Translations under genes and position numbers: made by a program | Assembly: GCA_910585375.1 (NCBI GenBank) | Contig: CAJUCZ010000007.1 | Location: 9,846 to 73,845, forward strand | Direction of reading: 5' to 3' | Source: an uncultured Alphaproteobacteria bacterium | Lineage (GTDB): Bacteria; Pseudomonadota; Alphaproteobacteria; RF32; CAG-239 | DNA: 64,000 nucleotides | Part shown: one piece after another, positions 61,297 to 64,000 of the stretch | Numbering within the stretch: position 1 is the stretch's first letter | How the letters are laid out: every line of letters begins with the position of its first letter | Notes under the pieces: generated by a model | Databases searched by the model: none | Told to the model about the DNA's origin: nothing | The model's input: only the letters and a program-made list of their open reading frames with translations

Positions 61297-63372
61297 TTAT
61301 GCAACTTCTTTTCTGGAAGCGGCTTCTCTTCTTTTTTCTGCCTTTTTCTCTTCATCACAGATCGGGCAATACTTATGTTCACCGGAAATATAGCCGTGCT
61401 TCGGACAAATTGAGAAGGTCGGCGTAATGGTGACATAAGGCAGACGGTAGTTAGTCAGAACGCGGCGGACAATGTCGCGGCAGACTTTAGCTGATGAAAC
61501 TCTTTGTCCCATATAGAGGTGCAATACGGTACCGCCGGTATATTTGGTTTGCAATTTTTCCTGCAATTCCAAAGCTTCAAACGGATCATCCGTGTAATTG
61601 ACCGGTAACTGGGAAGAATTGGTATAATAGGGATTTTCTTCCGTTCCGGCCTGAAGAATTCCTTTAAATCTCTTCTTGTCTTCACGGGCAAAACGATAAG
61701 TAGCGCTTTCGGCCGGTGTAGCTTCAAGGTTATACATATGACCGGTTTCTTCCTGAATTTTGACCATTTTTTCACGGATATGATTCAGGAATTTCTCGGC
61801 AAAATTCTGTCCCCATTCATCGGCAATATTATGTTCGTCATTGGTAAAGTTGCGGATCATCTCGTTAATACCGTTAACACCGAAAGTCGAGAAGTGATTA
61901 CGCAATGTTCCGAGATAGCGTTTGGTATACGGGAACAAGCCGTTGTCAATCAGGCGCTGAATAACCTTACGCTTAATTTCCAAAGAAGTTTTGGCCAGCT
62001 CCAGCAACTCGTCAACGCGGTTCAGCAAGCCATGCTCGTCACCTTTATAAACATATCCGAGGCGGGCGCAGTTAATGGTGACCACACCGATTGAACCTGT
62101 TTGTTCAGCAGAACCGAACAAGCCGTTGCCTTTGGCCAAAAGTTCGCGCAGGTCAAGCTGCAAACGGCAGCACATTGAACGGATTTGTCCCGGTTTTAAG
62201 ACCGAATTGATGAAGTTCTGGAAATAAGGCAGACCGTATTTGGCTGTCATTTCAAACAACAGTTCGGTGTTTTCATCTTCCCACGGAAAATCAGGAGTCA
62301 TATTATAAGTCGGGATCGGGAAAGTGAACGGACGGCCTTTGATATCGCCTTTCATCATAACCGAAATATATGCTTTATTAATCATGTGCATTTCTTCGGT
62401 CAAATCACCATATGTGAAGTCCTGTTCAACACCGGCAATCATCGGATGCTTGTCGCGCATGTCTTCCGGACATACCCAGTCAAAAGTAAAATTGGTAAAC
62501 GGAGTCTGAGAACCCCAGCGCGAAGGAACGTTCAGGTTATAAATCAGCTCCTGAAAAGACTGTTCGACCTGCTCATAAGTCAGATGATCGGCGCGCACAT
62601 ACGGAGCCAGATAAGTGTCAACGGAAGAGAAAGCCTGCGCACCGGCCCATTCGTTTTGCAAAGTGCCCATAAAGTTTACCATCTGGCCGACAGCAGCAGA
62701 CAAATGTTTGGCGGGACCGGCTTCAGCTTTGCCCGGAACACCGTTAAAGCCTTCGTGCAATAAGTTCTTCAAAGACCATCCGGCACAATAAGCAGCGAGC
62801 ATGTCCAAATCGTGAATATGAACATCGCCGTTACGGTGTGCCTCTCCGACAGCTGCCGGATAAACGTGGCTCAGCCAGTAGTTGGCAGTTACCTTACCGG
62901 AAACGTTCAAAATCAGACCGCCGTTGGAATAGCCCTGATTGGCATTGGCATTAACACGCCAGTCAAGTTTCTCAAGATATTCATTGATGGAGCTTTCAAC
63001 ATCAACCATAACCTTTTTGTCAGAACGCATGCGGTTGCGCTGATCACGGTACAGGATATAGGCCTTGGCGGTGGCAAAATAGTTGGCAGAAATCAAAACC
63101 TGCTCAACAATGTCCTGAATTTGCTCGATTGAAGGAAGAGACTCGGCAAATTTATGCTTCATGACTTTCATAACCTGTGCGGTCAAAAGCCAGCTTTCTT
63201 CTTCGCCGAATTCACCGGTTGTGGTGCCGGCTTTGTTAATTGCATTAAAAATTCTGGTATTGTCAAAAGGGGCTAAGGTGCCATCTCTTTTGGTAACACT
63301 GTCAAAAGAGATGTTCTCGGTATCTTTTTCCTGAGAAGCGTTGTTATCGTTTACGGACATATCTTTGCTCAT
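61297..63372 (-). CDS. nrdD: anaerobic ribonucleoside-triphosphate reductase, large chain
   Basis: 691 residues. N-terminal ATP-cone allosteric domain (about 25-115: VTKRDGTLAPFDNTRIFNAI), the ten-stranded barrel catalytic core with MCCRLQLDL, and a C-terminal zinc ribbon (ICPKHGY ... CPIC). The glycyl-radical segment that usually follows the ribbon is missing and is encoded by 61067-61264. Upstream NrdR boxes are expected to repress it when dNTPs are sufficient. Supports anaerobic DNA synthesis. Confidence 0.95.
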   Translation of the reverse strand: MSKDMSVNDNNASQEKDTENISFDSVTKRDGTLAPFDNTRIFNAINKAGTTTGEFGEEESWLLTAQVMKVMKHKFAESLPSIEQIQDIVEQVLISANYFATAKAYILYRDQRNRMRSDKKVMVDVESSINEYLEKLDWRVNANANQGYSNGGLILNVSGKVTANYWLSHVYPAAVGEAHRNGDVHIHDLDMLAAYCAGWSLKNLLHEGFNGVPGKAEAGPAKHLSAAVGQMVNFMGTLQNEWAGAQAFSSVDTYLAPYVRADHLTYEQVEQSFQELIYNLNVPSRWGSQTPFTNFTFDWVCPEDMRDKHPMIAGVEQDFTYGDLTEEMHMINKAYISVMMKGDIKGRPFTFPIPTYNMTPDFPWEDENTELLFEMTAKYGLPYFQNFINSVLKPGQIRSMCCRLQLDLRELLAKGNGLFGSAEQTGSIGVVTINCARLGYVYKGDEHGLLNRVDELLELAKTSLEIKRKVIQRLIDNGLFPYTKRYLGTLRNHFSTFGVNGINEMIRNFTNDEHNIADEWGQNFAEKFLNHIREKMVKIQEETGHMYNLEATPAESATYRFAREDKKRFKGILQAGTEENPYYTNSSQLPVNYTDDPFEALELQEKLQTKYTGGTVLHLYMGQRVSSAKVCRDIVRRVLTNYRLPYVTITPTFSICPKHGYISGEHKYCPICDEEKKAEKRREAASRKEVA

Positions 63373-63430
63373 TCCTTCATTATTTTTATATTATAAACCA
63401 AATTATCAGCAACATCATCTGATAATGAGC

Positions 63431-63478
63431 ATACAATATATAGTATTAATAAAATGTAAACATGTCTATATATGGTAT
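63431..63478 (-). promoter_or_regulatory. two NrdR boxes upstream of nrdD
   Basis: ATACAATATATAGTAT (63431-63446) matches the NrdR consensus at 14 of 16 positions and a weaker second box (63463-63478, with CTATATATGG) lies 32 bases away, the spacing typical for tandem NrdR boxes. Confidence 0.65.
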
Positions 63479-63955
63479 GCACAGAAAAATTTTATTTGTT
63501 TTGTTATTTCAAAATTTCCAATAGTCATCATCTTGAACATGTTGATATTCTGAGCGAAATAAATCATGCAAACAAGGGGCAAAAATTTCTTTTTACGACT
63601 TGACAACGCTATCCTGCTCTAATTCCACCAAAAAAAATTTTCCTGATAGTGGATAAAAAGATTAACCTTTTTTAACACAAAAATTATTATTGATTTTCAA
63701 CAATATAGATTCTTGACATAATCCACATATTTGTACACAAGAGTCACAAAAAAAGCTTAAATTTACAAAATCTCTTTTTAGTTTCAGAATCTACAGTACA
63801 AGATATTGTGTTAGGGGTGGATTCTAAATACGGAATCGGAATAAGGACTCGGTCTTTTGATATAAAAGATGCAAAATTTTTAGAATCGTTATGGCGAATC
63901 GTTTTCCCTCCCTCTGATGCACTCATATTTATTTTCTCATCAGGAGATGTTTAGT
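63479..63955. other. gene-free region upstream of nrdD
   Basis: No convincing gene. A 60-residue frame on the minus strand (63744-63926) lacks a ribosome site and looks like part of a repeat whose end (63931-63965) is shared with 28600-28634. I see no other signal here. Confidence 0.45.
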
Positions 63956-64000
63956 CCTCTCCTTCCCTCTCCTTCCCTCTCCTTCCCTCTCCTTCCCTCT
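63931..64000. repeat. repeat motif and 10-bp C/T tandem repeat reaching the window edge
   Basis: The motif shared with 28600 is followed by a perfect head-to-tail repeat of CCTTCCCTCT, at least four units, continuing past the edge. Confidence 0.85.

Noticed and set aside
63744..63926. 60-residue minus-strand frame
   Set aside because: No ribosome site, adjoins a repeat motif and tandem repeat; could be real but unsupported.
1..64000. CRISPR arrays, rRNA genes and complete insertion sequences
   Set aside because: No regularly spaced repeats, no rRNA-like sequence, and no transposase gene seen on either strand.

Overview
The window looks like a chromosomal segment of a low-GC (roughly 40-45%) alphaproteobacterium with an anaerobic, probably host- or gut-associated life style. 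The evidence is an alphaproteobacterial-type heat-shock promoter (CTTG-N18-CCTATATATG) in front of dnaK, an HTH regulator of the kind common in alphaproteobacteria, the proteobacterial yfgM-bamB-der gene order, and a class III (anaerobic) ribonucleotide reductase with NrdR boxes. I cannot name the genus.

Layout. 1-3733: end of a coiled-coil gene and ileS (eukaryote-like IleRS2). 4.0-5.5 kb: small orphan genes and a possible structured RNA. 5.6-8.3 kb: effector/immunity-like locus A on the minus strand, with a silent C-terminal cassette. 8.5-11.7 kb: orphan membrane proteins and a WG-repeat lipoprotein. 11.7-15.3 kb: anmK, tyrS and two orphans. 15.7-20.6 kb: a Bat (aerotolerance-type) operon, DUF4381-BatA-BatBC-BatD. 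20.9-28.6 kb: HTH regulator, MsbA-like exporter, lipoproteins, dtd and a lipase-like lipoprotein. 28.6-29.6 kb: a gene-free repeat block. 30.0-34.1 kb: dnaK and locus B, flanked by two related structured RNAs. 34.3-39.4 kb: pepF, a GlmU N-domain protein and a DUF2207 protein. 39.4-43.6 kb: tsf, rpsB, parE. 43.6-49.1 kb: acetyltransferase, RNA methyltransferase, diguanylate cyclase and a membrane protein. 49.2-52.6 kb: yfgM-bamB-der. 52.7-53.6 kb: three tiny membrane/coiled-coil genes. 53.6-55.1 kb: psd-pssA. 55.3-56.3 kb: tRNA-Leu with an integrase remnant and a small gene under a structured leader. 56.5-60.2 kb: LysR, flavin reductase, NADAR protein and a CoaD-HD fusion. 60.3-63.4 kb: nrdD, a separately encoded glycyl-radical domain, and nrdG. 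The right end is a 10-bp tandem repeat.

The most notable signal is a pair of inverted ~1.55-kb loci (6755-8345 minus; 32308-33850 plus). Each has the same promoter and leader, a long conserved protein with a diversified glycine-rich C-terminus, a small three-helix membrane partner, and the same terminator. The DNA is almost identical outside an internal block that covers the effector C-terminus and most of the partner. Locus A also carries a promoterless C-terminal fragment plus two extra partner genes. This is the architecture of toxin/immunity cassette exchange, but the protein family is one I do not recognise.

A second theme is a set of short orphan genes that share strong sigma70 promoters and A/T-rich leaders without a Shine-Dalgarno sequence, whereas housekeeping genes have clear ones. 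A third is a set of structured RNAs: a homologous pair with compensating base changes around dnaK and locus B, a possible third member near 4.5 kb, and a riboswitch-like leader near 56.2 kb.
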